Positions 18,008 through 28,107 of a stretch of 43,497 nucleotides of DNA are shown piece by piece. The stretch lies in contig JAQVOJ010000012.1 in assembly GCA_028702675.1 (NCBI GenBank), forward strand, positions 1-43,497, in the 5' to 3' direction. The notes under the pieces were generated by a model. The model did not search any database. It was not told the DNA's origin and saw only the letters and a program-made list of their open reading frames with translations. Source of the DNA: Bacteroidales bacterium (lineage in GTDB: Bacteria; Bacteroidota; Bacteroidia; Bacteroidales; ML635J-15). How positions within the stretch are numbered: position 1 is the first letter of the stretch; every line of letters begins with the position of its first letter. The translations under genes were made by a program, and so were the position numbers.

Positions 18008-18120
18008 AAAAAAAATTATCACTTTTTTAACAATTATTTAAGCGTTTTTAACAAATATTTTTATTCTCAAATATTTTTTCTAATTTGCAGTCTAAATTTT
18101 ATAACTAAACAATAAACATT

Positions 18121-18699
18121 ATGAAAACAATTAAAAATTTACTTATTCTGTTTGCAGTTAGCGCACTTATTCTATCTTGTGGTAATACTGCAAAAAAAGT
18201 TGAAGACAAACTAAACGAAGCAGTTGAAGAAATGGATAAAGCAATTGATGAAGCTGCTGATGAATTGAGTATTGAGATGGAAGAAGTAGATATGAATGAT
18301 ATGGGTATGCCTATCGTTCTTGAAGTTCCTAAAGGAACAGAGATTAGCGAAGGCTTACTGCATTCTACCGAAGGAGAATTCCGGTATTACGATTATAAAC
18401 TTACTTTTGATAAATATGTGATTAATGTAACCATGGACCCCGAAGGTATATTTGAATCAATGGAAGAAATGGTAGAAGATGCAAAAGAAGTTTATCTTGA
18501 CGAAGAAGCTGAAGTTGTTGAAGAATTTGAAGGTGGTTTTATTTACAAGAATATGTATGATAATGAAGAAGATTATAGCTTCTACTATGTTAAAGAAAAA
18601 GATGGAATGGCAATAGAATTTACACCAGGTTTAACATTCGATTTTTATTCACTTGAAGATATTAAAATGTTGCTTGATATTGCTAAAAATGCTGAATAA
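18121..18699 (+). CDS. Acidic lipoprotein of unknown function
   Basis: A 192-residue protein with a clear lipoprotein signal: a lysine-containing N-terminus, a hydrophobic stretch and lipobox ALILSC (Cys at residue 20). Residues 25-60 are rich in Glu, Asp, Lys and Ala and probably form an alpha-helical, coiled-coil-like linker. The rest is strongly acidic with aromatic residues and looks like a small mixed alpha/beta domain. I recognise no enzyme motif. It lies between the tnaA terminator and a MITE-like palindrome, so it is probably transcribed alone. Confidence 0.7.
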   Translation: MKTIKNLLILFAVSALILSCGNTAKKVEDKLNEAVEEMDKAIDEAADELSIEMEEVDMNDMGMPIVLEVPKGTEISEGLLHSTEGEFRYYDYKLTFDKYVINVTMDPEGIFESMEEMVEDAKEVYLDEEAEVVEEFEGGFIYKNMYDNEEDYSFYYVKEKDGMAIEFTPGLTFDFYSLEDIKMLLDIAKNAE

Positions 18700-18721
18700 A
18701 TTTTGAGTTTTATTTTTAATA

Positions 18722-18879
18722 AATAGCTAATAAAAAGCAGTTTCTCATAAAGTGTGTAAATTAAAAAGTTATTTCGGAAATTATTTTTGACCTCATTAAA
18801 AAGATTAAAAATTTTCCGAAATAATTTTTTTTAGTTTTATACACTTATTATGAACAATGAAAATTTATTAATAGCTAAT
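18722..18879. repeat. MITE-like palindrome flanked by 10-bp direct repeats
   Basis: The two halves are imperfect inverted repeats of roughly 40 bases: TTCTCATAAAGTGTGTAAA...TTATTTCGGAAA on the left against TTTCCGAAATAA...TTTATACACTTATTATGAA on the right. The identical decamer AATAGCTAAT lies just outside each end (18722-18731 and 18870-18879), as in a target-site duplication. No transposase fits within about 138 bp. The AAGTGTGTAAA-type ends recall IS256-family termini, but that is from memory. It could also act as a transcription stop after the lipoprotein. Confidence 0.55.
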
Positions 18880-18882
18880 TGC

Positions 18883-19108
18883 TTAACCCGCATTATTCAT
18901 ACGATTAGCTTTGTGTAGCTGGTAGGCGTCGAAACTTGCAGATATATCCTTATATTTCAAGAGTTTTGCAACGAAGCAGATGCACAAAGATAATTGTAAG
19001 CTTTCTCAAAATTTGGCTAATAATAAAACCATAAGCACCGTGCCAATACACAGACTAACCACTTGTTACGAGCCAGCCAAGAATAATGCGATGAATAATA
19101 CGGGCTAA
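18883..19108. repeat. Second inverted-repeat unit in the gene-free stretch
   Basis: TTAACCCGCATTATTCAT (18883-18900) and ATGAATAATACGGGCTAA (19091-19108) are inverted copies matching at 16 of 18 bases. The 190 bases between hold no convincing gene. The ends suggest a small non-autonomous or decayed mobile element. The rest of the gene-free stretch, to 19292, shows nothing I can name; the 66-residue minus-strand ORF at 19055-19255 looks like chance. Confidence 0.4.
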
Positions 19109-19292
19109 ATGAATCAATAAAGGTACTGCATTATCTTCTTCAGTACTTTCCAAATCAAAGTAATCTTTAATCTCTCTTGATAAAATTGATGGAAATGTAA
19201 GAATAAAAATAGGGTTTTGGCACGCATTTTTGCTTGCTTGCAAAAATCGTAACAAAACCCATTAACCTAAACTTAACCCAATTAAATTCAGT

Positions 19293-21422
19293 CTAATCTT
19301 GTAAAAGCAGTTCAAGGATTTGAATCGCAGCCTTAGCCACAGATGTACCAGGTCCATAAATTGCAGCTACACCTGTATCATACAAAAACTGATAATCCTG
19401 ATGTGGAATAACTCCACCAGCAATTACAATAATATCTTCTCGTCCCAGCTTTTTAAGTTCAGCAATTACTTGAGGGACAAGCGTTTTATGTCCTGCTGCC
19501 AAGGAACTTACACCCAATACATGCACGTCATTTTCAGCAGCTTGTCGTGCTGCTTCTTCCGGTGTTTGAAATAGTGGTCCTATATCCACATCAAAACCTA
19601 CGTCGGCATAACCGGTAGCAACAACCTTTGCTCCACGGTCGTGTCCGTCTTGTCCCATTTTTGCCACCATAATTCTTGGCTGGCGACCTTCTTTTTTTGC
19701 GAACTTATCACATAATTCGCGAGCTTTCTCAAAATCTTTATCATTTTGAGCTTCTGATGAGTACACTCCTGAAATTGATCTTATCACAGCTTTATATCTT
19801 CCGGCCACTTTTTCGCAAGCATCAGATATTTCACCAAGGCTGGCACGTTTTTTTGCTGCCTCTATTGCAACTTCGAGTAAATTACCTTCGCCTGTTTCAG
19901 CAACTTTTGTAATTGCTCTCAAGGCAGCCTGACATTCCTCTTCGTTACGTTCTGTCCTTAACTTTTGTAATCTTTTAATTTGCGAATCTCGTACAGCCGA
20001 GTTATCAACATCTAATATATCAATTGGATCTTCTTTCTCCAAACGATATTTATTAACACCTACAATTGTTTGTATTCCGCTATCAATTCTGGCTTGTGTA
20101 CGTGCTGCAGCTTCTTCAATTCTCATTTTTGGAATACCAGACTCAATAGCTTTTGCCATTCCTCCCAGCGATTCAATTTCTTGAATATGAGCCCATGCTT
20201 TGCGTGCTATTTCGTGTGTTAAGTTTTCTACGTAATAAGAACCAGCCCATGGATCTACTTGTCTGCAAATATTAGTTTCTTCACTTAAATAAATCTGAGT
20301 ATTTCTGGCAATACGTGCCGAAAAATCGGTTGGTAAAGCAATAGCTTCATCAAGAGCATTAGTATGAAGACTTTGTGTATGTCCTAACACAGCCGCCATA
20401 GCCTCAACGCAAGTACGTGCAACATTATTAAAAGGATCTTGTTCGGTAAGCGACCAACCGGATGTTTGTGAATGTGTACGCAAAGCCATAGATTTAGGAT
20501 TCTCTGGATTGAATTGCTTAACAATTTTTGCCCACAACATACGTGCTGCACGCATTTTAGCAATTTCCATGAAATGATTCATGCCTATTCCCCAGAAAAA
20601 ACTCAAACGTGGTGCAAATTTATCAATATGTAAACCTGAATTAACCCCTGTTCTTAAATATTCTAATCCATCAGCAAGAGTATATCCAAGCTCAATATCG
20701 TTGGTAGCACCAGCTTCTTGCATGTGATATCCTGAAATAGAGATACTATTGAACTTAGGCATATTCTGAGAAGTAAACTTAAAAATATCTCCAATTATTT
20801 TCATCGAAAACTCAGGAGGATAAATATATGTATTCCTAACCATAAACTCTTTTAAGATGTCGTTTTGGATAGTCCCTGCCATTTGTTCAAGCTTTACCCC
20901 TTGCTCTAATGCTGCTACAATATAAAATGCCATAATAGGTAACACGGCTCCGTTCATAGTCATTGAAACAGACATCTTATCGAGAGGGATATCATCAAAA
21001 AGCAACTTCATATCTAAAATACTGTCAACTGCTACGCCTGCTTTTCCAACATCGCCAACTACACGTGGATGATCACTATCATAACCTCGATGAGTAGCCA
21101 AATCAAAAGCAACCGAAAGACCTTTTTGTCCAGCTTTCAAATTTCTACGATAAAAAGCATTACTCTCTTCGGCTGTTGAAAAACCTGCATATTGGCGAAT
21201 TGTCCATGGACGCATTACATACATTGTAGAGTATGGTCCACGAAGATAAGGAGGATAACCGGCAGCATAATTTAAATGCTCCATATCTAATAAATCATTT
21301 TCGGTATATACAGGCTTTACTCCTATTTGCTCAGGTGTAAGCCACGTTTTAGTATCATTGAGTTCTGTATTTTCAACAGGTTCTTTTGATTTTATATTTA
21401 AGTTTTTATAATCGGGTTTCAT
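19293..21422 (-). CDS. mutB: Methylmalonyl-CoA mutase, large (catalytic) subunit
   Basis: This 709-residue adenosylcobalamin enzyme interconverts succinyl-CoA and (R)-methylmalonyl-CoA, linking succinate to propionate. The N-terminal TIM barrel includes [20 protein letters not shown] and [12 protein letters not shown], which line the CoA and substrate channel. The C-terminal B12 domain carries [13 protein letters not shown] near residue 590, with the D-x-H-x-x-G motif whose histidine binds cobalt. It follows mutA by 21 bp and forms the alpha-beta heterodimer with it. The epimerase, the decarboxylase and the MeaB chaperone are not in view. Confidence 0.95.
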   Translation of the reverse strand: MKPDYKNLNIKSKEPVENTELNDTKTWLTPEQIGVKPVYTENDLLDMEHLNYAAGYPPYLRGPYSTMYVMRPWTIRQYAGFSTAEESNAFYRRNLKAGQKGLSVAFDLATHRGYDSDHPRVVGDVGKAGVAVDSILDMKLLFDDIPLDKMSVSMTMNGAVLPIMAFYIVAALEQGVKLEQMAGTIQNDILKEFMVRNTYIYPPEFSMKIIGDIFKFTSQNMPKFNSISISGYHMQEAGATNDIELGYTLADGLEYLRTGVNSGLHIDKFAPRLSFFWGIGMNHFMEIAKMRAARMLWAKIVKQFNPENPKSMALRTHSQTSGWSLTEQDPFNNVARTCVEAMAAVLGHTQSLHTNALDEAIALPTDFSARIARNTQIYLSEETNICRQVDPWAGSYYVENLTHEIARKAWAHIQEIESLGGMAKAIESGIPKMRIEEAAARTQARIDSGIQTIVGVNKYRLEKEDPIDILDVDNSAVRDSQIKRLQKLRTERNEEECQAALRAITKVAETGEGNLLEVAIEAAKKRASLGEISDACEKVAGRYKAVIRSISGVYSSEAQNDKDFEKARELCDKFAKKEGRQPRIMVAKMGQDGHDRGAKVVATGYADVGFDVDIGPLFQTPEEAARQAAENDVHVLGVSSLAAGHKTLVPQVIAELKKLGREDIIVIAGGVIPHQDYQFLYDTGVAAIYGPGTSVAKAAIQILELLLQD

Positions 21423-21443
21423 AATTCTTATTTTAAAAGTGTT

Positions 21444-23294
21444 TTAAATACCTAAAGTTTTTTGAAACATTGTAAGTGATTCCAACAAATTTGTTTTAAC
21501 ATGAATAAAATATTTGATTCCAATTTCTTCAAGCTTTTCTTTGCATGCAGGATTACCGGCGATCACGAGTATTGCATTACTGTCTAATAACTTATAAGCT
21601 TCGGGGGCAAGGAGTTCGTATTCCTCGTCGGAACTGCAAAGCACAACAATATTTGCTGCATATTTAAAAGCATCATTAACACCATTTTCTAATTTATCGT
21701 ATCCTAAATTGTCTTCTATATCAAAACCTGCACATCCAAAAAAGTTGGCTGCAAATTGAGCTCTTGCCTGCCGCATTGCCAAATTCCCTGCTTTAAGTAA
21801 AAAAACTTTTGGAGTAAATTCTGCTCTATCGGTACGTAATCGTAATTGCTCAAAAACCTCTGCACCTCTATATAGTTTGAGAGGTTTACCTATAACTCCC
21901 ACTTTAGTAGATTCACTAAATATTCTGTCGGTATTTAAATCTTTATCAGCTTTTTCGGCGAAATTTGGGTATTGATTAGTTCCTAATATAACTTCTTTGC
22001 GCATTGCAATATTCATATCACGTTTTTGTACAGTTTCGTCAATAATATCCTGAATATATCCTTCTTTAAATGCTTCTAAAAATCCACCTTTTTCCTGAAT
22101 ATTAATAAATAATTCCCAGGCTTTCTCAGCAATGCTATTAGTTAAATTTTCGATATAATAAGAACCACCCGCAGGATCGCTAACTTTATCAAAATGAGCT
22201 TCTTCTTTAAGAATAATTTGAATATTTCTGGCAATACGCTCCGAAAACTCATCGGAATCTTTGTAAACCGAATCGAAAGGATTTACAGTAATACTATCGG
22301 CACCTCCCAATGCAGCAGACATTGCCTCTGTTGTTGACCTAAGCATATTAACATAGGGATCGTATAAGGTTTTATTCCAAGTAGAAGTTACAACGTGAAT
22401 AAAAGTTTTACAATAATTCTTATCCTTAGGTTTATATGCATCAACAATTTTAGCCCAAAGCATTCGGGCAGCACGTAATTTTGCAATTTCCATAAAATAA
22501 TTTGACCCTACGGCAAAAACGAACTGCATTTTGGGTGTTATTTCTTCAATTTTGATATTATCATCAGTAAATTTATCAAGATATTCTGCCCCCATTGCCA
22601 ATCCGATACCTAACTCCTGAACTATACTTGCTCCAGCATTATGAATATTTTTAGCATTTACAGAGATTAATCTAAAATTAGGAAGCTTTTCTTTAACAAG
22701 TTTATAGAATCTCTCTGCGCAATGGCAATCTTGATGACCACACGGGCTTACGCCATGCTTAAGCATATGACCAAAAGGATCAAAATCGTCTGAACCAAAT
22801 ATCTTTTTCGAATTATACGAATCTTTATAAATGTATTGTGCATATATGTTTGCTAACCAGCCATTTCGATTACCCGACATAAAGTTGATATATACTTCTT
22901 CAGGATTAATCTTATGCAACAACAATTCAAATTCTTGTGTTGTTAAATCTCTATTTATCACAAATCCTAAAGATAAGATACCATTATCAATAAGCTTACG
23001 TGCCTTTTTATTTGCAATAGTAACATCATCAACGGTAATGTCTTGTCTTATAAGCCAATTATTCTTGATATTATTTCCCCGAACAAAAGGAAATTTGCCC
23101 GGCATACCATTTAAGTAAACAAGATTTTTAAGATGTTCCTCTCTGTAATATGGCTGAACATTAAATCCCTCTAATGACTTCCAGACTAGCTTACGATCAT
23201 AATCTGCACCTTTAAGATCTCGGTGGATTATTTCTTCCCATTTGGCAGTATCCACTCCAGGGAATTCATCAAACAGTTTTTCTTTTATGGCCAT
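21444..23294 (-). CDS. mutA: Methylmalonyl-CoA mutase, small subunit
   Basis: This 616-residue subunit is homologous to the catalytic chain over its barrel ([36 protein letters not shown]) and the B12-fold C-terminus (VFLLKAGNLAMRQARAQ), but it lacks the D-x-H-x-x-G cobalt-binding motif. This identifies it as the non-catalytic partner. It is the first gene of a two-gene operon, 21 bp ahead of mutB. A 292-bp AT-rich region separates it from the divergent histidine ammonia-lyase gene; I see no cobalamin riboswitch there. Confidence 0.92.
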   Translation of the reverse strand: MAIKEKLFDEFPGVDTAKWEEIIHRDLKGADYDRKLVWKSLEGFNVQPYYREEHLKNLVYLNGMPGKFPFVRGNNIKNNWLIRQDITVDDVTIANKKARKLIDNGILSLGFVINRDLTTQEFELLLHKINPEEVYINFMSGNRNGWLANIYAQYIYKDSYNSKKIFGSDDFDPFGHMLKHGVSPCGHQDCHCAERFYKLVKEKLPNFRLISVNAKNIHNAGASIVQELGIGLAMGAEYLDKFTDDNIKIEEITPKMQFVFAVGSNYFMEIAKLRAARMLWAKIVDAYKPKDKNYCKTFIHVVTSTWNKTLYDPYVNMLRSTTEAMSAALGGADSITVNPFDSVYKDSDEFSERIARNIQIILKEEAHFDKVSDPAGGSYYIENLTNSIAEKAWELFINIQEKGGFLEAFKEGYIQDIIDETVQKRDMNIAMRKEVILGTNQYPNFAEKADKDLNTDRIFSESTKVGVIGKPLKLYRGAEVFEQLRLRTDRAEFTPKVFLLKAGNLAMRQARAQFAANFFGCAGFDIEDNLGYDKLENGVNDAFKYAANIVVLCSSDEEYELLAPEAYKLLDSNAILVIAGNPACKEKLEEIGIKYFIHVKTNLLESLTMFQKTLGI

Positions 23295-23586
23295 GCATAA
23301 ATTATTTTGGTTATACTGTGGCGAAAATATATTTTTATTTTGTTATAACCCATGATAATCGCCTGCTTTTTAAGTATTTTATTAATGTTTAAATATTCTT
23401 TACAGCATATTATTGATGAAATTACAAATTACAAAATACAAATATCAATATTATAGGTTATAATTTATATAAAATTTGGTATTTAATCATCTTTTTATTA
23501 ATATCAATTAAATATTATCAATCACAAATGATTTTTATTATTTTTAAGATTGAATTTTAACCAAGTATAACTTAAAAATAATTTTT

Positions 23587-25122
23587 ATGGAAACTTTAGT
23601 AATTACAGGATACGGACTTACAATAGATAATGTTGTAGAAGTTGCCCGATTTGGACGCAAAGTAGAATTGGCTCAAGAAGCTAAAGAGCGTATAAATATT
23701 TGTCGTGAAATGCTCGAAAAAAAGATTGAGAATCATGAGATTATGTATGGCGTTAACACCGGAATTGGAGAATTTAGCGAGGTAGTTTTAAACGATGATC
23801 AGGTAAAAGATTTTCAGAAATACCTAATCTATAATCATGCAGCCGGAATTGGCGACCCTGCTCCTATTGAGTATGTTCGTGGTGCAATGCTTGGCAGAAT
23901 AAATGTTCATGCTCATGGGAATAGCGGAAACCGACTGGAAATTACTCAAACTTTAGTTGACATGCTTAATAAAGGCGTAACTCCTTATGTTTGTCAAAAA
24001 GGTTCTGTTGGAGCATGCGGCGACTTAGCTCCAATGTCGCAAATTGCATTACTTATGATGGGCGAAGGCAAAGCCTATTACGAGAACGAATTACTAACCG
24101 GAAAAGAAGCCTTGAAACGTGCAGGTATTACCATTCCTGGATTATTTGCAAGAGACGGATTAGCTACAATAAATGGATCAAATGTTCTTACTGCCATGAG
24201 TGCTATTTTTCTTGTTGATGCCAATAACTTCTTAAAGCAAGCAGAAATTGCAGCATCAATGAGTTTAGAAGCCCTAAAAGCAAATATGAAACCATATACT
24301 CCACTACTTCACGAAGTAAGAGGGTTTAAAGGTGCTGTTCGTTCTGCAAACTCAATAAAAAAATGCGTTTCGGGCGGCGACTTAGAAGAAGGCAGAGTAA
24401 AGTGTAAAGTACAGGATGCATATAGTATGCGTTCTACACCACAAGTAATTGGTACAGCACACGATGCTCTTGCATATGCCCGCTCACAGGTAGAAATTGA
24501 ATTAAACGGTGTTGGCGACAATCCTATATTCTTCCCTGATAAAAACTTGCAACTTTCGGGTGCAAACTTCCAAGGCTCTCCTGTTTCGCTTCCTATGGAC
24601 ATGGCTGGCGCTGCTATTACAATGGTTTGTGTAATGAGCGAAAGACGCATGAACAGGCTTAACAATCCTGCCTTAAGTGTAGGATTACCTGCATTTTTAA
24701 GCAAAGGAGCAGGAATGTTTAGTGGGTTAATGCTTAGCCAATACACGGCAGATATGCAAATTGTAGAACAAAGGATTTTAAGTGCACCTGCCAGTATTCA
24801 AAGTATTCCGGCTGCTGCCGATCAAGAAGACTTTGTAAGTATGGGAATGAATACGGCAATTAAAAATTTCCAAATATTGGATAACGCTTACGGTATTCTC
24901 GGTATAGAATTTATGGCAGCCGCTCAAGCACTCGATTTCCGTAAAGAAGAAATCCCCCAGTTTGGTAAAGGCACAACTAAAGCTTGGAAAGTAGTCCGCC
25001 AACATGTTGAATTCCTTGACATAGACCGCCCACTATACCCCGACCATACTAATATGAAAGCTCTTGTAAAATCTTGCGAAATACTGGAGGAGGTAGAAAA
25101 AGAAATCGGAAGTCTAGAATAA
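23587..25122 (+). CDS. hutH: Histidine ammonia-lyase with an Ala-Cys-Gly MIO triad
   Basis: This 511-residue enzyme of the aromatic amino acid lyase family removes ammonia from its substrate; histidine to urocanate is the likely reaction. YGVNTGIGEF, HAAGIG (the substrate His of HAL), NGSN, QDAYSMRSTPQV and IEFMAAAQALDFR (the HAL glutamate) are present, all favouring histidine over phenylalanine or tyrosine. The MIO cofactor site reads GSVGACGDLAP, with Cys144 where most members have Ser (Ala-Ser-Gly). A Ser-to-Cys change at this site is known from mutagenesis of bacterial HAL to be tolerated, so activity is likely. No other hut gene is adjacent; a terminator follows. Confidence 0.87.
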   Translation: METLVITGYGLTIDNVVEVARFGRKVELAQEAKERINICREMLEKKIENHEIMYGVNTGIGEFSEVVLNDDQVKDFQKYLIYNHAAGIGDPAPIEYVRGAMLGRINVHAHGNSGNRLEITQTLVDMLNKGVTPYVCQKGSVGACGDLAPMSQIALLMMGEGKAYYENELLTGKEALKRAGITIPGLFARDGLATINGSNVLTAMSAIFLVDANNFLKQAEIAASMSLEALKANMKPYTPLLHEVRGFKGAVRSANSIKKCVSGGDLEEGRVKCKVQDAYSMRSTPQVIGTAHDALAYARSQVEIELNGVGDNPIFFPDKNLQLSGANFQGSPVSLPMDMAGAAITMVCVMSERRMNRLNNPALSVGLPAFLSKGAGMFSGLMLSQYTADMQIVEQRILSAPASIQSIPAAADQEDFVSMGMNTAIKNFQILDNAYGILGIEFMAAAQALDFRKEEIPQFGKGTTKAWKVVRQHVEFLDIDRPLYPDHTNMKALVKSCEILEEVEKEIGSLE

Positions 25123-25153
25123 ACTAATAGCTAAATGCTGCAATTTACTATAT

Positions 25154-25182
25154 GCCGGTGCAATTATTTGTACCGGCTTTTT
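25154..25182 (+). terminator. Rho-independent terminator of hutH
   Basis: GCCGGTGCAA pairs with TTGTACCGGC around a short loop (stem 25154-25177) and is followed by TTTTT. It lies about 30 bases after the hutH stop. Confidence 0.88.
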
Positions 25183-25344
25183 CTTGTAGTAACTCTTGAT
25201 ACTCAAGGGATCACAAGAAAATTCATGTGGTTTGCCGGAAAAATCTCATGTACAATACACTTAACATTATTAAACTAATTATACAACACTAGATTTATTA
25301 TACATTTAAACTAAACATTTTTTCTTATTCTAAACAGATATATC

Positions 25345-25352
25345 TATTTTTG
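25345..25352 (+). promoter_or_regulatory. -7 element upstream of the M43 protease
   Basis: TATTTTTG matches TAnnTTTG, 29 bases before the ATG. The -33 region is only a T-rich approximation, so confidence is limited. Confidence 0.4.
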
Positions 25353-25381
25353 TAAAAATTATAAATAATAATAATATTACA

Positions 25382-27466
25382 ATGCGAATAATTAGAATCC
25401 TTTTTATTATATCACTAATAGTTTTTCAGATAAACTCATTTGCACAAGAACAAGAAGACATTAAATTCTGTAAAACGAGCGAAGTTAACGAACAATTACT
25501 AAACGAAAATCCTGAATTAAGACTTGAAAGAGAGTATTTCAATAAGTTAATAAAAGAATATGTTAGGAATAACCCTAAAGATGATAATACTTATATTATC
25601 CCTGTAGTATTTCATGTAATACATAATTATGGGCCTGAGAATATTTCTAAAGCCCAGATAGAAGATCAAATTAGAATTTTAAATGATGATTATAATTTAA
25701 TGAATTCTGATACCACAATGATAATTGATGAGTTTAAGAATCTGGCAGCTAATTGTAATATTGAATTTCGTCTTGCTAAACTTGACCCAAACGGGAATTG
25801 CACCGATGGCATAACACGTACAGTATCTGAGCTTACATATAATGGCGGCGAAGAAGTAAAACAAATATCCCCTACATGGAACCGAGAAAATTTAAGTTAT
25901 CTTAACGTATGGGTAGTAAACAGAATAGAAGGAGCTGCCGGTTATTCCTACTATCCTTATTACGATGACATGAGCTATGCAGGAATACTTATGACATACT
26001 CTTATGTTGGCAGTATTGAGGAGGGTTCTGTCAATAGATCTCGCACTCTTACCCATGAGATTGGACATTATTTGAATTTAGCACATCCTTGGGGAAGCAC
26101 TAACGAACCTGGTTCACCAGCAAACTGTGGAATAGACGATGATGTAGATGATACTCCTAACACTATCGGACACACAACTTGCAGCCTATATGCTGTTACA
26201 TGTGGGTCTCTCGACAATGTTCAAAACTATATGGATTACTCTTATTGTGCCAGAATGTTTACAATTGGGCAAGCCGCAAGGATGCATGCAGCCTTAAATT
26301 CTTATCCTACTCGTATAATGCTTTGGCAAACCGATAATTTAGCAAATACTGGCGTATTAGACCCTAATGCTATTGCTGAATGCACTCCTATTTGTGATTT
26401 TGCAAACGAATTAGTTTTTGGATGTACTAACTTAGAAGTACAATTATCTGATCTTTCGTACAATACCGATGTCATTGATAACTGGGAATGGGAACTAGAA
26501 GGAGCAATTCCATCCGTTTCGTATGAGAAAAATCCTATTGTTAATTATCCCGAACCCGGCAAGTACGACGTAAGCCTTACTGTTAGTAATGATGCAGGTT
26601 ACGACTCAAAAACTGTCTCAAACAAAGTAATTATTTATGACCCTAACGATGCTCTTGATCTTCCGGCTAGCTTAGACATAGAAAACAATGATTTCCCCAT
26701 TGTTCAAGGAAGTGAATTTAATGAGTATTTTTTCATTGAAAACAGTGAAAGCTCATGGGAAAGAACTTCTAACGCAGCTAGCTCTGGGGATTATAGTATG
26801 CGTATATTAAATGGATATAATATTGAAAATACTTCAAATTCGTTTTTAACACCCGCTTTTAAATTCGATTCTTTAGATTTCCCTATTAATATTTATTTTG
26901 ACGTGGCATACAGCAAAAAATCGAGTTCTACTAACGATATCCTTAAGGTACATTTTTCTGACGACTGTGGACAAACATGGAAACTGCAATATTATAAATC
27001 AGGAAATATTCTTGCAACAACAGATTACAACACCCCTTATGGAACTTTTGTCCCAACAGCTGATGAATGGCGAGAAGAATCAATCTCTCTAAGTCAAAAC
27101 TTTTTCTATCACAGCAACTCGGTTAAAATAAAATTTGAATCAATTAGCAAAGGTGGAAACACCATGTATGTGGATAATATTCGCATAGAAAGAGATTTAA
27201 CCAATATCTCAACATCTAAAAATATAGAGGCTAAATTATACCCAAATCCTTTTACTGATATTTTATATCTTGAAACAGAAGGCACGGAGAATTTAGAAAT
27301 ATATATTAGCGATATATCTGGACGTATTTTGGCACAGAAAATCATAAACAAAGGAGAAACTCTTGTAGAAATATCTAATCTCTTACCTAAAGGAATTAGC
27401 GGATTCTTTATTATTAAAATTGTTGGAGAAGATTCTCAAGAGGTATTTAAACTACAAAAAATGTAG
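25382..27466 (+). CDS. Secreted M43-family (pappalysin/cytophagalysin) zinc metalloprotease with T9SS tag
   Basis: A 694-residue exported protease. A signal peptide (about residues 1-21, ending NSFAQ) is followed by a pro-region. The catalytic domain has THEIGHYLNLAH near residue 224, which is the HExxHxxxxxH zinc site of metzincins, and NYMDYS with the Met-turn methionine. A PKD-like domain (ANELVFGCTNLEVQL...VSNDAGYDSKTV) lies near residues 345-420, a jelly-roll-like segment follows, and the C-terminus (AKLYPNPFTDILYLETEG to the end) is a type A T9SS sorting domain. It should be secreted or anchored on the cell surface and supply peptides. It stands alone and converges with the FAH-family gene. 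Confidence 0.88.
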   Translation: MRIIRILFIISLIVFQINSFAQEQEDIKFCKTSEVNEQLLNENPELRLEREYFNKLIKEYVRNNPKDDNTYIIPVVFHVIHNYGPENISKAQIEDQIRILNDDYNLMNSDTTMIIDEFKNLAANCNIEFRLAKLDPNGNCTDGITRTVSELTYNGGEEVKQISPTWNRENLSYLNVWVVNRIEGAAGYSYYPYYDDMSYAGILMTYSYVGSIEEGSVNRSRTLTHEIGHYLNLAHPWGSTNEPGSPANCGIDDDVDDTPNTIGHTTCSLYAVTCGSLDNVQNYMDYSYCARMFTIGQAARMHAALNSYPTRIMLWQTDNLANTGVLDPNAIAECTPICDFANELVFGCTNLEVQLSDLSYNTDVIDNWEWELEGAIPSVSYEKNPIVNYPEPGKYDVSLTVSNDAGYDSKTVSNKVIIYDPNDALDLPASLDIENNDFPIVQGSEFNEYFFIENSESSWERTSNAASSGDYSMRILNGYNIENTSNSFLTPAFKFDSLDFPINIYFDVAYSKKSSSTNDILKVHFSDDCGQTWKLQYYKSGNILATTDYNTPYGTFVPTADEWREESISLSQNFFYHSNSVKIKFESISKGGNTMYVDNIRIERDLTNISTSKNIEAKLYPNPFTDILYLETEGTENLEIYISDISGRILAQKIINKGETLVEISNLLPKGISGFFIIKIVGEDSQEVFKLQKM

Positions 27467-27494
27467 TCTTACTCATAAAAAAACAAAGTTATTT

Positions 27495-28106
27495 CTAAAG
27501 TATCTTAGTATTTAGAATAAGCTCGTCTTCTATATATCCTTCAAGAATATCTCCTGGACTAACACTACCAACACCATTAGGTGTACCGGTAAATATAATA
27601 TCTCCCATTTTAAGAGTCATAAATTTACTCGTGTACGAGATAACTTCTTCAAACGTAAAAATCATTTCATCTGTATTTGCTTGCTGTACCACTTGTCCAT
27701 TTTTTTCTAATCTGAAATTTAGATTTGACAGCTTATCTGAATCCGAAATGGGTAAATATTTACCAATATTGGCAGATTTATCGAATGATTTGCTTACTTC
27801 CCATGGAAGCCCCTTCTTTTTGCACTTATCCTGTAAATCTCGTGCAGTAAAATCTATACCAATCGTATAGGCATTATAATACCTATGAGCAAATTTTAAT
27901 GGGATATGCTTTCCAACTTTACATATTCGCAACACAATTTCGGCTTCATAATGCAGATTATTCGAAAAATCTGGCACATAAAAAGGACGATTTCTATCTA
28001 AAATACATGAGTCAGCTTTTAAGAAAAAAACAGGATTTTCGGGTTTATCACTATTCATTTCTTCAATATGCTTGCTATAGTTACGACCTATGCAAATAAT
28101 TTTCAT
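27495..28106 (-). CDS. Fumarylacetoacetate hydrolase (FAH) family protein
   Basis: A 203-residue single-domain FAH-fold protein. KIICIGRNYSKHIEEM at the start, the acidic metal-binding pair in HYEAEIVL near residue 53, GIDFTARDLQ and IFTGTPNGVG are family signatures. Members cleave or decarboxylate acylpyruvates or related beta-diketo acids with Mg2+ (for example acylpyruvase and oxaloacetate decarboxylase FAHD1); the exact substrate cannot be chosen. It starts one base after the stop of the exonuclease gene, so they are likely cotranscribed. Confidence 0.85.
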   Translation of the reverse strand: MKIICIGRNYSKHIEEMNSDKPENPVFFLKADSCILDRNRPFYVPDFSNNLHYEAEIVLRICKVGKHIPLKFAHRYYNAYTIGIDFTARDLQDKCKKKGLPWEVSKSFDKSANIGKYLPISDSDKLSNLNFRLEKNGQVVQQANTDEMIFTFEEVISYTSKFMTLKMGDIIFTGTPNGVGSVSPGDILEGYIEDELILNTKIL

Positions 28107-28107
28107 T

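Noticed and set aside
19055-19255. 66-residue minus-strand ORF in the gene-free gap
   Set aside because: It overlaps one arm of an inverted repeat, has no domain or signal and no clear promoter; it is treated as chance.
23295-23586. Cobalamin riboswitch before methylmalonyl-CoA mutase
   Set aside because: GCCACAG on the minus strand recalls the B12 box, but it is only about 20 bases before the start codon and the surrounding AT-rich sequence lacks the needed stems.
24309-24746. 145-residue minus-strand ORF inside hutH
   Set aside because: It is antisense to a conserved enzyme with clear motifs; a shadow frame.
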